The notes below the pieces were generated by a model that made no database searches, had not been told where the DNA came from, and saw only the letters and a program-made list of their open reading frames with translations. Positions 30,588 to 40,521 of a stretch of 45,267 bases of DNA are shown piece by piece; position 1 is the stretch's first letter; each line of letters begins with the position of its first letter. This DNA is from Cryptosporidium bovis (taxonomy: Eukaryota > Apicomplexa > Conoidasida > Eucoccidiorida > Cryptosporidiidae), in contig VHIT02000043.1 of NCBI GenBank assembly GCA_009768925.2, positions 1-45,267 of the forward strand, written 5' to 3'. The translations under genes and the position numbers were made by a program.

Positions 30588-31472
30588 TTAACTTTGAGGT
30601 TGTATAACTTCAATAGCAGAGCTACTCTCATCGCTTTTAATAAGTGAACTATCCCTTTCAAATAATTGTCTACCAGTGAGGACATTTAATTCACGATATT
30701 CTCCTTTCCATATATTTTTTTCAATCATCTCAGCTCTAAATTTTTCTTTCCAAGCATTAAATTCATCCGTTGTAACTCGTTCTTCAATTGAACATAAAAC
30801 ACGATCAGCTAGTCCAGAAAACATAGGTTTGTCATCACCAGCATGGTAATCATCAATATCTTCGCCAAATGTATTATTATTTGTTGATTCATTATTGCTA
30901 CCCATATTATATTGTATATTCCAACTCAAATCTGAACAGGGGTACTGCTTATTAAGATCATTGGGTAATTCATAAATAAATGATAGAAGAGTTTCAATAA
31001 TATCAAAAAGACAGACTCTCCCAATATAATCATTCTTTATTTCGTCATAATAATTATATACTTTGTCAGAATTTAAGCATACTATAGTGGAGTTGTTTAT
31101 TTCAATTTCATCATTATTATGTTCAAAACTAAAGTCACTATTTGTATTGTTTCCATCTTCCTCAAAAGTTGTCTTATAAAATTCAAAGTATTTCCCTTCG
31201 AACAAAGTTATGTTGACATTTTTAAGAATCGGACAAGAATTTTCAGGATAGTCTTTATCAAGAATCAATAAAAGTCTAATTCTGATGAATTCAATGTCTT
31301 CTCTAGGACCTAATGTTTCTTCCTTATTCACACCATTAAACCCTGGATCTCTTTCTTTAGTAATTTGGATGTCAACTGAGCAAAAGTCATCATTGTTTTC
31401 AATTATCAATTCTTTTTCAGTGTATATAGCCCTTAAAGCCTCGAGTTCCAGATTCAAATCATCCATATTCAT
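30588..31472 (-). CDS. RWD-domain protein, RWDD1/GIR2 homologue
   Basis: The 294-residue product has an N-terminal RWD domain beginning with the typical LELEALRAIY helix (8-17) and including YPENSCPIL. The C-terminal part carries TTDEFNAWKEKF (234-245) and LTGRQLFERD (265-274), which are the two conserved tail motifs of RWDD1/GIR2. That family binds DRG2-type GTPases and Gcn1, linking to translation control. An acidic, Asn-rich insert at about 110-130 interrupts the RWD fold. An alternative start two codons later is possible. It is convergent with the ELF1 homologue, with about 200 bp between stops. Confidence 0.82.
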   Translation of the reverse strand: MNMDDLNLELEALRAIYTEKELIIENNDDFCSVDIQITKERDPGFNGVNKEETLGPREDIEFIRIRLLLILDKDYPENSCPILKNVNITLFEGKYFEFYKTTFEEDGNNTNSDFSFEHNNDEIEINNSTIVCLNSDKVYNYYDEIKNDYIGRVCLFDIIETLLSFIYELPNDLNKQYPCSDLSWNIQYNMGSNNESTNNNTFGEDIDDYHAGDDKPMFSGLADRVLCSIEERVTTDEFNAWKEKFRAEMIEKNIWKGEYRELNVLTGRQLFERDSSLIKSDESSSAIEVIQPQS

Positions 31473-32012
31473 TTAAATTGAATATTTAAACACACGACAT
31501 ACCCAGGCTGATTCATAAAACTACACTTAGTATCTTATTAATTTATTTTTTACTCCCTAACATTCCTTTTTCGCTCTGCGAACTGCTAATTTGTTCATTT
31601 AACAATCCCGACTTCAATAAAAGACAAGATGCGAGGTCGCTAAAGAAAACAAATTAAGGGGGATTATGGACTTCCCTCAGTTATACTACAAACGTAAAGG
31701 CGTCTAATTAATTAATATTTAAACTTTATGTTAGATAAGGATAAGAAACTAATTAAGGGGAAGAAACCCTATTTAAGAACTATTAAGACTCAAGGTGACC
31801 AAATTTACATTTAAATTACTGGCGCCAAAACGACTCGATTAAGTTGCGAATGCAAACGTTAAGGTTGTTTAAATAGTTGAAGTTTCCTTGTTAAGTTCAA
31901 GTACACATAGTGAAAGGTTATCACAAATTATGTATATAGAGGGAGAATAGTTGATGCGTTACCGTTATATTTTATGAAGAGTAGACCTTAATATTGAATA
32001 TTTACTTTAATA
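31473..32012. promoter_or_regulatory. Upstream region of the RWDD1/GIR2 gene
   Basis: This 540-bp gap holds the RWDD1 promoter and the 3' flank of the chromodomain gene. It contains the palindrome TGGCGCCA at 31820-31827. I recognise no exon or RNA gene. Confidence 0.45.
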
Positions 32013-35000
32013 TTAGTGGGTATGCGTGCAAGGAAGAAGAAGTCTCCCGGACCTTGAAGTTTTAATGCTCCTTAGGAATTCTTTCAGTAACTCTTCACAA
32101 CCACTTAGATTTTCTTCTGGTTCCCAAGTTGGTTGTACGGGATGTCCCGGTACTTTCCACTTTATCAGATATTCTTTTTGTTTTGTTAAAGGCTTTTCTC
32201 GAATACTTAGAATTTGCTCAACCTCGTATTCAATTAGACTTATCTTCTTTGGTTCCCATTTAGGCGAGCCACCGTCTTTATTTTCATCGTTTAAGACTCT
32301 AGTTGACTCTTCTTTGACGTCACTTCTACCGGTGCTGATATTTGGATTTGCATTTTCATTCAAAAATTCGGAGTTAAATGATTCCCTTTCCCTTTTTTTA
32401 GTTTTTGAATCGGAGGTTTTCTTGCTTACATTTAAACTTGATTTGGAAGTTGACCTTTTTCTTGAACATGGAATAGAGGTTTTATTTTTTTTACACTCAG
32501 TTTGGTTTTTATTGATTATTGTTTTATTCTCCCTCTTTTCCGAACAGGTTGGAATAGTGGAAGGAGATGGAAATAAAGATATGAAGGATGAATCGGTAGA
32601 TGGAAGATAAACATGATTGATATCATTAGATGATGAGGTAAGAACTGCGTTATTTTCGCTGGATGTTTTATGAGAGTTTTCACATAATTTGGTAATGCTT
32701 TTTCGTGCTAATTTTTTTTCTGGTTTAATATTTTTTGCACAAGAATTAGAAGTATCAATGAAATGAATTTTCTCAGTTGCATTAATATAATCAATAGTAT
32801 TGTGTTTTGATTCTATTTCATTATCGTTAGTGTCCAATTTCTTAAATGACTTTTCATTCTTTTCATCCAGTTCAGCATCTACCTCCACTTCTATTTTCTT
32901 TTTGTTTTGGTCAATTTTTTTCTGATTTTGTTTATCTTTTTGTTTTTTTAATGGTGAAGTCTTCTTTCTTTGACTTTTTTCTATAAGCGAGTCGGCTTCA
33001 TTTGTAGTCTCATTTTCACTACTGACTTTATTTTCTTTTTTATCACCATCAGGAATAACATCTACGGTGTTTTGAGCCACACTTTGATTAACCGCATTTC
33101 CTTCATTGTAATTTGATTTGCTTTTAGAAGAACCACCCAAACTATTTCTACTTTGACGCCATTTGGGGGTAGACCTTAATACCCCAAAAATAATTGCATC
33201 ATAACAAGCAATAATGCGATAAACTGGTCTTTCTCTTAAAGAAAGCTTAACTAACGAACGTTGAATCGACAGTTGTTTAATCCTTTCAGGAAGAGACTTA
33301 TACTCACTAAAGTTTGAAAGAAGACCAACCAGAGCTATCGGATTTGCAGGAATACATTTTCCTAATTTGTATGACCATTGAATACTATTAATTATTGAAG
33401 AAACTTGTTTTCCACCATTTGTTTTATCGTCATCTAGAACTAACCCAATTTTTGTGTTATATCCATCCCTTCCAATATAATTATAAACGGCTTTTAAGGT
33501 GCTATCCTTATGTAAAATGAGAGTGATGCCTTCTAAAAGCCAAACTCCAATAATTTTATTATTTGAATCGTACATTTCCTTTATTTCAGTTTGAATCAAA
33601 TCCACTAACCTCTGCTCAGCAGAATTTAAAGACAAACTCTCTTTCTCTAATTGAGAATGATTGGGGGTGTTTGAATCAACCATGTCATTGCTCTGAATTC
33701 CACGATAAAATGCTTGATTACTGCCTATAAACGGAAATGAATCATTTTTCTTCATAATTTTAATAATTTCGTAATGAGATTTGGGTGTGAAAATGACAGG
33801 GTCCTCAATTAAAGGTCTCATAAAAAATGTTTTCCTTTTTTTACTATTCCATTCACTTATTAAACCATCATTCGTAAGTGCAACAAACTCACCATTAAGA
33901 CCTGAAAAATCAATAACCTTTTTTCCACTTAATGAACCACTAACTCTTTTAAGTTTTATTGAGGATTTAAAATTATCCTGACTTAGATTACCAACTAATA
34001 TACAGTTATCGTCATTATAGCTATTTCCATCATTCTGGTCTATCTGTCTTGCACTAATTGGAAGACGGAGAACGGGAGAATTAGGTATTTCATTATCAAA
34101 TTTATGGTCCAATTTATCATCCAATTCCCAGCTCCATAAGGTACCATTTTGGAGTAAAATAAGGCCGTACTCCATGTCTATACCACAAAATATTTTTCTA
34201 CATACATATGGAAGATCTAAGATAATTGGTCTATTTAATAAAATGATATCACTCTTCAACATTTCCAAATTATTCTTTAATACAATACAATTATTTTCAT
34301 TGTCTCCTAATACACAAGTTATTGCCATTCCGTAAGAATTAGGAAACTTATTTATCTCATCATAATCATCAAAGGATGTTATTTCATCGTCATTCAAAGG
34401 TCTTATTTCAGAGAATGTAATATCTATGGCCCTCATTAATTTACAATTTGTATTAAGTTTGTTATAACCCTCATTTCCCGATATTCCAACATCTAAATAT
34501 CTTAAATTTGTATTTTGAGTAATTGAGTTATACTCAACTACCCATATTCTTCCATCTACACTTAATGAACCGAGTACAAAGCTCTTATTATCTTTTTTAT
34601 ATTCAAAGATATTGTAACTTGAAACAAAAGATGCTATTTTTATCCCTCTTATATTCTTGTCATTCAATTCTTTTATATGAAGCCAGTTATTATTTGAAAT
34701 GCAGTTTTCCAAAAGCAGTGTATTGCCACTATTTACGCTGTTTCTCTGTTCGTTTGCATCGTTTAGATGATCATTTAAACTGCTATTAATGTCCGCTCTT
34801 TTTTTAACGTCGTTAGTATTACAACTTATATTAACATTATTTGAATCATTTAATTCATTTAATGCTACGTAAACATGCCCATTATTCAATAACACAGCGA
34901 TATGGCTTCTAGAAAGTGCCAACTCCCTAACTGGAATGTTCTGTGGAAGTTTCCTCCATAAAGTTGTGTAACAAAGTCTTGAATAGTTTTTAGTTATAGA

Positions 35001-35294
35001 GGAGTGGGAACATGCTCCATTACTTCCGTATAACTTATCGCCGAAACAAAAACCACCTCCAAAGCCAATATATTCTTCCTCAATATTGTAAAAATGCAAC
35101 ATTGAATCAGGTATTTCATTGTCTTCCTCCACCAATAACTCTATATTGCATATTGAAACTTTACCATTCTTCTCAACGAGGGTCTCATTCATATTTTCAT
35201 CCAAATCGTTTTTATCGTCAATATTGTTGCTGCTCATTCTTTTTTTTTCGTCATTACTCGAATATTCTTCTTGTTCCTTATTCAAACCATTCAT
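32013..35294 (-). CDS. Chromodomain protein with RCC1-like repeats
   Basis: The 1093-residue product ends in a chromodomain at about 1023-1076: YEVEQILSIR, then EYLIKWK, then PTWEPEENL. These contain the Tyr, Trp and Trp positions used to cage methyl-lysine, so histone-tail binding is likely. The N-terminal 550 residues have several RCC1/beta-propeller-like strands such as SRSHIAVLLNNGHVYV, EYGLILLQNGTLWSWE and EFVALTNDGLISEWN; the match is weak. A further conserved-looking block at about 590-720 includes VGVWLLEGITLILHKD-like and RPVYRIIACYDAIIFGVL-like segments that I cannot name. A Lys/Ser/Asn-rich disordered region fills about 725-1015. A nuclear chromatin role is inferred. The start is the ATG at 35294. 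Confidence 0.75.
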   Translation of the reverse strand: MNGLNKEQEEYSSNDEKKRMSSNNIDDKNDLDENMNETLVEKNGKVSICNIELLVEEDNEIPDSMLHFYNIEEEYIGFGGGFCFGDKLYGSNGACSHSSITKNYSRLCYTTLWRKLPQNIPVRELALSRSHIAVLLNNGHVYVALNELNDSNNVNISCNTNDVKKRADINSSLNDHLNDANEQRNSVNSGNTLLLENCISNNNWLHIKELNDKNIRGIKIASFVSSYNIFEYKKDNKSFVLGSLSVDGRIWVVEYNSITQNTNLRYLDVGISGNEGYNKLNTNCKLMRAIDITFSEIRPLNDDEITSFDDYDEINKFPNSYGMAITCVLGDNENNCIVLKNNLEMLKSDIILLNRPIILDLPYVCRKIFCGIDMEYGLILLQNGTLWSWELDDKLDHKFDNEIPNSPVLRLPISARQIDQNDGNSYNDDNCILVGNLSQDNFKSSIKLKRVSGSLSGKKVIDFSGLNGEFVALTNDGLISEWNSKKRKTFFMRPLIEDPVIFTPKSHYEIIKIMKKNDSFPFIGSNQAFYRGIQSNDMVDSNTPNHSQLEKESLSLNSAEQRLVDLIQTEIKEMYDSNNKIIGVWLLEGITLILHKDSTLKAVYNYIGRDGYNTKIGLVLDDDKTNGGKQVSSIINSIQWSYKLGKCIPANPIALVGLLSNFSEYKSLPERIKQLSIQRSLVKLSLRERPVYRIIACYDAIIFGVLRSTPKWRQSRNSLGGSSKSKSNYNEGNAVNQSVAQNTVDVIPDGDKKENKVSSENETTNEADSLIEKSQRKKTSPLKKQKDKQNQKKIDQNKKKIEVEVDAELDEKNEKSFKKLDTNDNEIESKHNTIDYINATEKIHFIDTSNSCAKNIKPEKKLARKSITKLCENSHKTSSENNAVLTSSSNDINHVYLPSTDSSFISLFPSPSTIPTCSEKRENKTIINKNQTECKKNKTSIPCSRKRSTSKSSLNVSKKTSDSKTKKRERESFNSEFLNENANPNISTGRSDVKEESTRVLNDENKDGGSPKWEPKKISLIEYEVEQILSIREKPLTKQKEYLIKWKVPGHPVQPTWEPEENLSGCEELLKEFLRSIKTSRSGRLLLPCTHTH

Positions 35295-36264
35295 TGTCTC
35301 ACCTAATTATATGAAAATTACCTTTACACATTTAGTTATATTTCTGTATTCAATTATATCTATTATTTACCACCAATATATTTTAACTATCAAACTATAT
35401 TAATATCTATACCAATTTTATCGAATAAATTAAAAATGAAACTCAGCTAAACCCAAACCCAAACCCAAACCCAAACCCAAAATTAATACAGTACAATCCA
35501 ATTTAATTATATTTATACTTTGATTTAAAACTAATTAACTTCATCTATAGCCCAGTAGAAAAAAATAAAACATACTTTTTACCAACTAGTAATTTATTAA
35601 TTAATTTGTTATAATTTTTTTTGTTCAAAAAGAAATAGCAGTAAAGCTTTTTTATTCCACTAACTAAATTTAATAATTACAACTATTCCACAAGTTAATT
35701 ATATTGGTACTCCTTACACACACATATAGTATATATGCATCTATATATTTCAACAGTAATAGCAGCAATATACTGGAATAAAACAGTAAAATTAATCTAC
35801 TAATTAACTTTATTAATAAATTATCTCTAGGCCTAAATTATATCCCCTATATACCATTAAGTAATGTTCATATTTTTTTCAATTGTTCAAAAAACGCATG
35901 TTTGGCGGTAACATGTTTCCCCATACAGAAATGTGTTTCTTCCCCACTTCGTGATGAATCAAATGATTTTTCTGGGCCTATGGAAGAAAAGAAGTGAAAA
36001 CATCCTAAATGAATAATAATCTAGAATATCGCTTAAAACATTCTATATTAACTTTTATCTCATGTAGAAATGTATTAAATTATCTAGAAAATTAACTTAG
36101 TTATGCAGAAAGTAATGTTGTGTGTTAATGTGTAAACTTGAATGTTTTAATGTATTTTTTTTTAACAAGTTCACAAATCAACATAGTAGTTATATATAAA
36201 TCAATAAAACAATATATTTCGCATATATTCATTTGAATATAAAAAACTTAGATAGCGTAATAAT
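35295..36264. promoter_or_regulatory. Long gap upstream of the chromodomain gene
   Basis: This 970-bp gap holds the chromodomain gene promoter and the 3' flank of the zinc-knuckle gene. It contains the AAACCC hexamer array (35449-35478), TTTGGCGGTA at 35901-35910, and many A/T runs. No RNA gene or exon was recognised. Confidence 0.45.
35449..35478. repeat. Interstitial (AAACCC)5 / (TTTGGG)5 telomere-like array
   Basis: Five perfect tandem AAACCC hexamers, preceded by CT and followed by AAAATT, lie 155 bp upstream of the chromodomain gene start. The unit differs by one base from the TTTAGG telomere unit reported for Cryptosporidium. On the minus strand it gives five GGG runs, enough for a G-quadruplex on the coding strand of the downstream gene. 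Confidence 0.9.
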
Positions 36265-38280
36265 TTACCTTCTGTTAAAACCGTTATTAAACCTCCTCCT
36301 TTTTTGTGTAACATTAATTCCATTGTTGTTATTGGTGGGAGCTTGATCAAATGGGTTTAGTGAAGAGAATGGAGACAAAATGGAATTGGTTTGTAATGAC
36401 ACGTTCTTGTATGTTAAGTAAGGCGCATAATCATCGTTTTGATCAATATAGTTACATTGTGGATTAACTTCTCTAACTTCAGTATCCATAATCCCAGTTT
36501 GACTGCCGTTTACATCGTGCAAATACCTGCGATTTCTGTGAAACACTTCTCTATGTACCACGTCATGAATCAAATGATTATTTTGTACTTGAATGAGATG
36601 CTGGTTGTTGTAAGGAATAGGATGAATGAGAGGTGGATGGTGGAGGACATGGGGAGGAGGATGCATGTGAGGGTGTGAATGTAATGTTTGAGGAATGTGG
36701 GAATTTGTTGAATACTGATTAGGGTAATGATAATTATAATTTACGGGATGGTGTGAAGAATGCTGATGTGGAAGGGGTGGAGGTAGTGGATGAGTTTTAA
36801 TAGGAATTTGCGAATTACGAAAATGGTATGGGATAGGAGTATTACGCAAATAAATCAAATGAGAACTATTAGAGTTTGAATTATAATTATCATTCAAATT
36901 TTTTTCATGTTTATTGATGGAAAAATCTCGGGTATTGCTTTCAGTTTTAATGTTTTTATGAGTTTTTGACTTGCTCACGTCCTTGTTGTTACTGTATTTT
37001 GATTCCCTATTTGATTTTTGACTACTATTCTTACTTCTAACAACACTTTCCGAATGCTCACCTAGATTCATTTCTACACCAATTTTTTCGCAATTGTTAC
37101 TCATGTAATGTAATAAATGAGAAATATTGAACAGTTTATTACTATCGGGTAGATTACATTTTTTACGTCTCTGCTGAGAAGGCGGATAGTTTGTTTCAGA
37201 ATCTAGTATAAATTTATTTTTAGTTTTTAACAGGTTTTCCTTATTATTTATTTCGGATAAATAGGGAGGCTTTGAAGTACAGCTTGTATGACCCATCTTG
37301 TTGCAATCCATACAAATACAGTATTTAAAAAGTTTTCTATTTGATTCCAAATTAATGTATGAGTTACTGTCATCTGATTTATCCTTGCCATTTTTGTTCT
37401 TAAAGTTAAATAAATCATTTATACTTTTTTTTTTGAAGTACGATTCCCTTTCAACCCTTGCTGGTAATATGTAATTTTGATAAAAAAATCCTGATTTATT
37501 ATTACAATCTTTAATTTGATGGCCCTTCATTAAACATTTAAAACATCTATTTGATTTACAAGATGAAACAATCTTATTGCAGTTTGATGAACCACAGTAT
37601 TGACATCTTAGAGACATTGTACTTTTTTTTAAACCATTTGTTATTAAATAGTAAGTAATAAACCCTGTCCTTGTATTCTCAAAGGTATTGAACAAAAAAG
37701 ATTTAAACCTATTCCTCTCTGTCATATCTCTTAATACACTATTTATATAGTTTATATAATCTAAACCACTTTCTTTGTTCTTAAACTCAGAATAAACCAC
37801 ACTTTCTGATGAGTCCTCATCTTTATTTAGGTAAAATCTCGACTCCATTGTTTTAATATGGCTTGGTGGATTTTCATACCTCAGGAAAGACGGCCAAATA
37901 CTTGTTCCTATTTCTTTAAAGTATTCCCACAATTCCAGACTAACTGTTTTTTCCAATTCAATATCGCCCAAACTTAATACATTTTTTATAATATCCATAT
38001 TTCTTATTTGCTCAATTGAATCCGCACTTTCATTATTTTTATTTCGCGTATTATTTGTAACACCATTTATATAATCGTTCTTAGCTAAGTTTTTGAAGAT
38101 TTCAATGGAAAATTCATCATTATTCACTCTTTTTTCTCCATCCCTATACAAATTAAATCCCTCACTCACTTCATTTTTGTCTTCGAGTTCCAATTTTTCA
38201 AAATTCTCCAAGTGTATTTGTTCTACCTTTCTTATTTCGTCTAGATCATCAAAAGTATATAATTCACAAATTTTCTTCAT
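36265..38280 (-). CDS. Zinc-knuckle protein with His/Pro-rich tail
   Basis: The 671-residue product has a Cys cluster (C226, C229, C234, C241) directly followed by a canonical CCHC knuckle, C246-x2-C249-x4-H254-x4-C259. A second knuckle-like motif, C323-x2-C326-x4-H331-x2-C334, has shortened final spacing. CCHC knuckles bind single-stranded RNA or DNA, as in AIR1/2 or CNBP, so RNA binding is likely, but I cannot assign a subfamily. The N-terminal 220 residues are helical and unrecognised. Residues about 500-590 are His/Pro/Tyr-rich, with runs such as HPLPPPLPHQHSSHHP; the end is Asn/Arg-rich (KRRRFNNGFNRR). Not a retroelement Gag: no protease or polymerase follows. Confidence 0.7.
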   Translation of the reverse strand: MKKICELYTFDDLDEIRKVEQIHLENFEKLELEDKNEVSEGFNLYRDGEKRVNNDEFSIEIFKNLAKNDYINGVTNNTRNKNNESADSIEQIRNMDIIKNVLSLGDIELEKTVSLELWEYFKEIGTSIWPSFLRYENPPSHIKTMESRFYLNKDEDSSESVVYSEFKNKESGLDYINYINSVLRDMTERNRFKSFLFNTFENTRTGFITYYLITNGLKKSTMSLRCQYCGSSNCNKIVSSCKSNRCFKCLMKGHQIKDCNNKSGFFYQNYILPARVERESYFKKKSINDLFNFKNKNGKDKSDDSNSYINLESNRKLFKYCICMDCNKMGHTSCTSKPPYLSEINNKENLLKTKNKFILDSETNYPPSQQRRKKCNLPDSNKLFNISHLLHYMSNNCEKIGVEMNLGEHSESVVRSKNSSQKSNRESKYSNNKDVSKSKTHKNIKTESNTRDFSINKHEKNLNDNYNSNSNSSHLIYLRNTPIPYHFRNSQIPIKTHPLPPPLPHQHSSHHPVNYNYHYPNQYSTNSHIPQTLHSHPHMHPPPHVLHHPPLIHPIPYNNQHLIQVQNNHLIHDVVHREVFHRNRRYLHDVNGSQTGIMDTEVREVNPQCNYIDQNDDYAPYLTYKNVSLQTNSILSPFSSLNPFDQAPTNNNNGINVTQKRRRFNNGFNRR

Positions 38281-39128
38281 TTCATGAATATATCGCTATT
38301 CACATCAATGAAAAGATCAACATATAATTTAACCAACTATTTTAATTATTTCTACTATAAATAAATTGCATATATAAATATATCAGCCTTTAATAAATGT
38401 GTCTCTAATTATCTTAACCTGTCAACATAAACAAAAATATCTTAGTCTCACTATATGATACTCAATAACACTTGTGATTAATTATTAAATATATTTATTC
38501 CCACCAAGAAATTGTTAAAGTTAAGTGAAATTTTACTTAAAAATTTCCCATAAACAACAAAATACTTCTTATATACAAGTACTTATATTGTCAATTAAAA
38601 GAAAGGTAGAAAAAAACTCCAAAATACACCAAGTATGAATGGAATGTACAAAGGCAAGGTTGATCTAATTAATTATCCAAGAAGAAAATCATATATTAAA
38701 TAATTCTCTTTTGTATGGTTAAACATTAAACAAATAATTGGTCTATTGATTGGCGCTAAAATAAAATTTAATGGCACTTTTTATTTAAGTCATACGGAAA
38801 ATATATAATTAATAGTGCTAATTAATATATTAATATGTGAAATATTTGTAATGTCTACAATTTATTGGCCATGACCTTGACTAGTTAAAATTTTGCAATA
38901 AATGGATATTTCTCGAATTTATTAGTTTCGTTTCACTTGGTTTTAGCCTGATATAATTCAAGTTCTTTTTTTTAATTGCAAGCCATTAAGCTTGGATATT
39001 TAGTTTAAAATATAAACTAATATTAGGAAAAAGAATAGTCATCATCATATATATATATATATATATATTTGAGGATATATGAAAATTTAAAGTAATAATT
39101 GATTAAAGTTAGAATATATGAATTGATC
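38281..39128. promoter_or_regulatory. Divergent promoter region: zinc-knuckle / ZIP
   Basis: This 848-bp gap between outward-facing starts contains TGGCGC at 38751-38756 and an (AT)11 microsatellite at 39047-39068, 60 bp before the ZIP start. No exon or RNA gene was recognised. Confidence 0.45.
39047..39068. repeat. (AT)11 microsatellite
   Basis: Eleven AT dinucleotides lie just upstream of the ZIP transporter start. It is a simple repeat likely to be length-variable. Confidence 0.9.
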
Positions 39129-40184
39129 ATGGATATCTTCTGGCACAAATTTATCTGTAGTATTTTACTATTTATCTCTGCTCTTTTGGGATATTTGTTT
39201 CCAGTGCATATTCAGAAAAAAATTAACTATGAAAAATCAGGTGAATCTAATAAAAGAAATAAAATATTACCCATTCTTGCTTCATTCGGTGCGGGAGCTT
39301 TTATTGCTCTGGCAATCGTTCATTTAATTCCAGAAGCTATTGAAGATTCCAATTCTGGGCCTGGGTCTTTGGTTTTTACAATAACAGGAGTGAAGGTAAA
39401 TAGTGTTTGTTATTTTATTTTACTAGGATTTCTAATTTCTCTTCTTTGTGAAAGTATATCAGACGAATTCTTTGGTGGGCATGAATCGAAGCAAGAAAAT
39501 GAAGGAAGAGGTAACAGAGAACTAGATAACCAAAAAGTTAATTCTAATGTCATTAGTACAAATGTTTCGTCGGAGTGCACTTCTGATGATGAATCTTATA
39601 TTATTAATACAAGTGAAACTGACAAACATATAATAGGAAACAAACTCGAAAATTGTGTCAAACACACAGAAAATACCGTTAGCTGTTATAAAGTTAAAAC
39701 AAAAAAAAAGAAACCTAAGAACAGCTTAAATTCTCTTTATATTGGATTTGTTCTAGTTAGTGCTTTATTTTTACATTCTTTATTTGAGGGTATGGTTGTT
39801 GGTACTTCCAAGACAGTTACTGGAACATGGCTTATTACAACTGTTATATTTGCTCATAAATGGATTGAAACACTTATCGTTTTTGTTACTTTGACATCAA
39901 AGGGAGTTAATCCTCTTGTGTTTATACTACTTCTCTCAATAAGTTCACCTTTGGGCTCTTTATTAGGTGCCATTGTGACATTAACAAGTTCAACAGTTTC
40001 TTCTGTTTATACTGCTCTTGCAGCAGGAACCATACTTTATGTTTCATGTATTGAAGTTATTCCAGAAGTTTTTAGTAAAAAACGCGATATTCATGTCTTC
40101 ACAAAGTTATTTTCATTTGTTATTGGAATTGTTACTGTATCAGCATTAACTTTGGTTGGTGATATTGTTGAAAATTCAATATAA
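39129..40184 (+). CDS. ZIP-family zinc/iron transporter
   Basis: I place the start at the ATG at 39129; the open frame reaches 39099 but that codon is TTG. The 351-residue membrane protein starts with a hydrophobic helix (about 6-25), then ASFGAGAFIALAIVHLIPEA as the second or third helix. A hydrophilic cytosolic loop with no His-rich cluster covers about 115-195. Transmembrane helix 4 carries the metal-site motif HSLFEG (H216, E220) and helix 5 carries HKWIE (H243, K244). The last helices include LAAGTILYVSCIEVIPEVF. Lys after the helix-5 His, rather than Glu, fits the ZIP I/II subfamilies. ZIPs import Zn or Fe into the cytosol from outside or from organelles; the metal and membrane are not determined. 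Confidence 0.9.
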   Translation: MDIFWHKFICSILLFISALLGYLFPVHIQKKINYEKSGESNKRNKILPILASFGAGAFIALAIVHLIPEAIEDSNSGPGSLVFTITGVKVNSVCYFILLGFLISLLCESISDEFFGGHESKQENEGRGNRELDNQKVNSNVISTNVSSECTSDDESYIINTSETDKHIIGNKLENCVKHTENTVSCYKVKTKKKKPKNSLNSLYIGFVLVSALFLHSLFEGMVVGTSKTVTGTWLITTVIFAHKWIETLIVFVTLTSKGVNPLVFILLLSISSPLGSLLGAIVTLTSSTVSSVYTALAAGTILYVSCIEVIPEVFSKKRDIHVFTKLFSFVIGIVTVSALTLVGDIVENSI

Positions 40185-40521
40185 TCATCGGCATTACAAA
40201 AAAAGTTTGAATTGTTTTGTTTAATCAATACATTATTACTGTTACTTTTTATTAGTGAAGAAGTGTGTTTTCAATTAGTTTTTTTCATTCAATAATGTAA
40301 AATCATTTCCTATCTTCACTTCTAATTCACTTTTTATTACCGGAGTAACTATTTATCCTGTTTCATTCACTTGCTGCATTTATGCGTGCATTTTTACACG
40401 AATAAATTTTAAGCACTTTTCTTTCATGTGGATGGTTATGCAAAAAAAAATTCAAACATAAAAATTAGATGAATGTTTAATAAGTACTGTTTGTAAATAA
40501 AAAAACAATTGTAAAATAGAA
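40185..40521. other. Intergenic gap before the EF-hand gene
   Basis: This 337-bp gap holds the ZIP 3' flank and the promoter of the EF-hand gene. One TGCAT word occurs near 40389. There is no GGCGC element, and no RNA gene or exon is seen. Confidence 0.4.

Noticed and set aside
32026-32610. 194-residue frame antisense to the chromodomain
   Set aside because: It is the reverse of the strongly supported chromodomain and the Lys/Ser-rich linker, and it is rich in Phe and Ser as expected of a shadow.
36265-38280. Zinc-knuckle gene as a retroelement Gag
   Set aside because: There is no protease, reverse transcriptase, integrase or terminal repeat near it.
39099-39128. Ten extra N-terminal codons for the ZIP transporter
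   Set aside because: The upstream first codon is TTG; the first ATG at 39129 starts just before the membrane helix.
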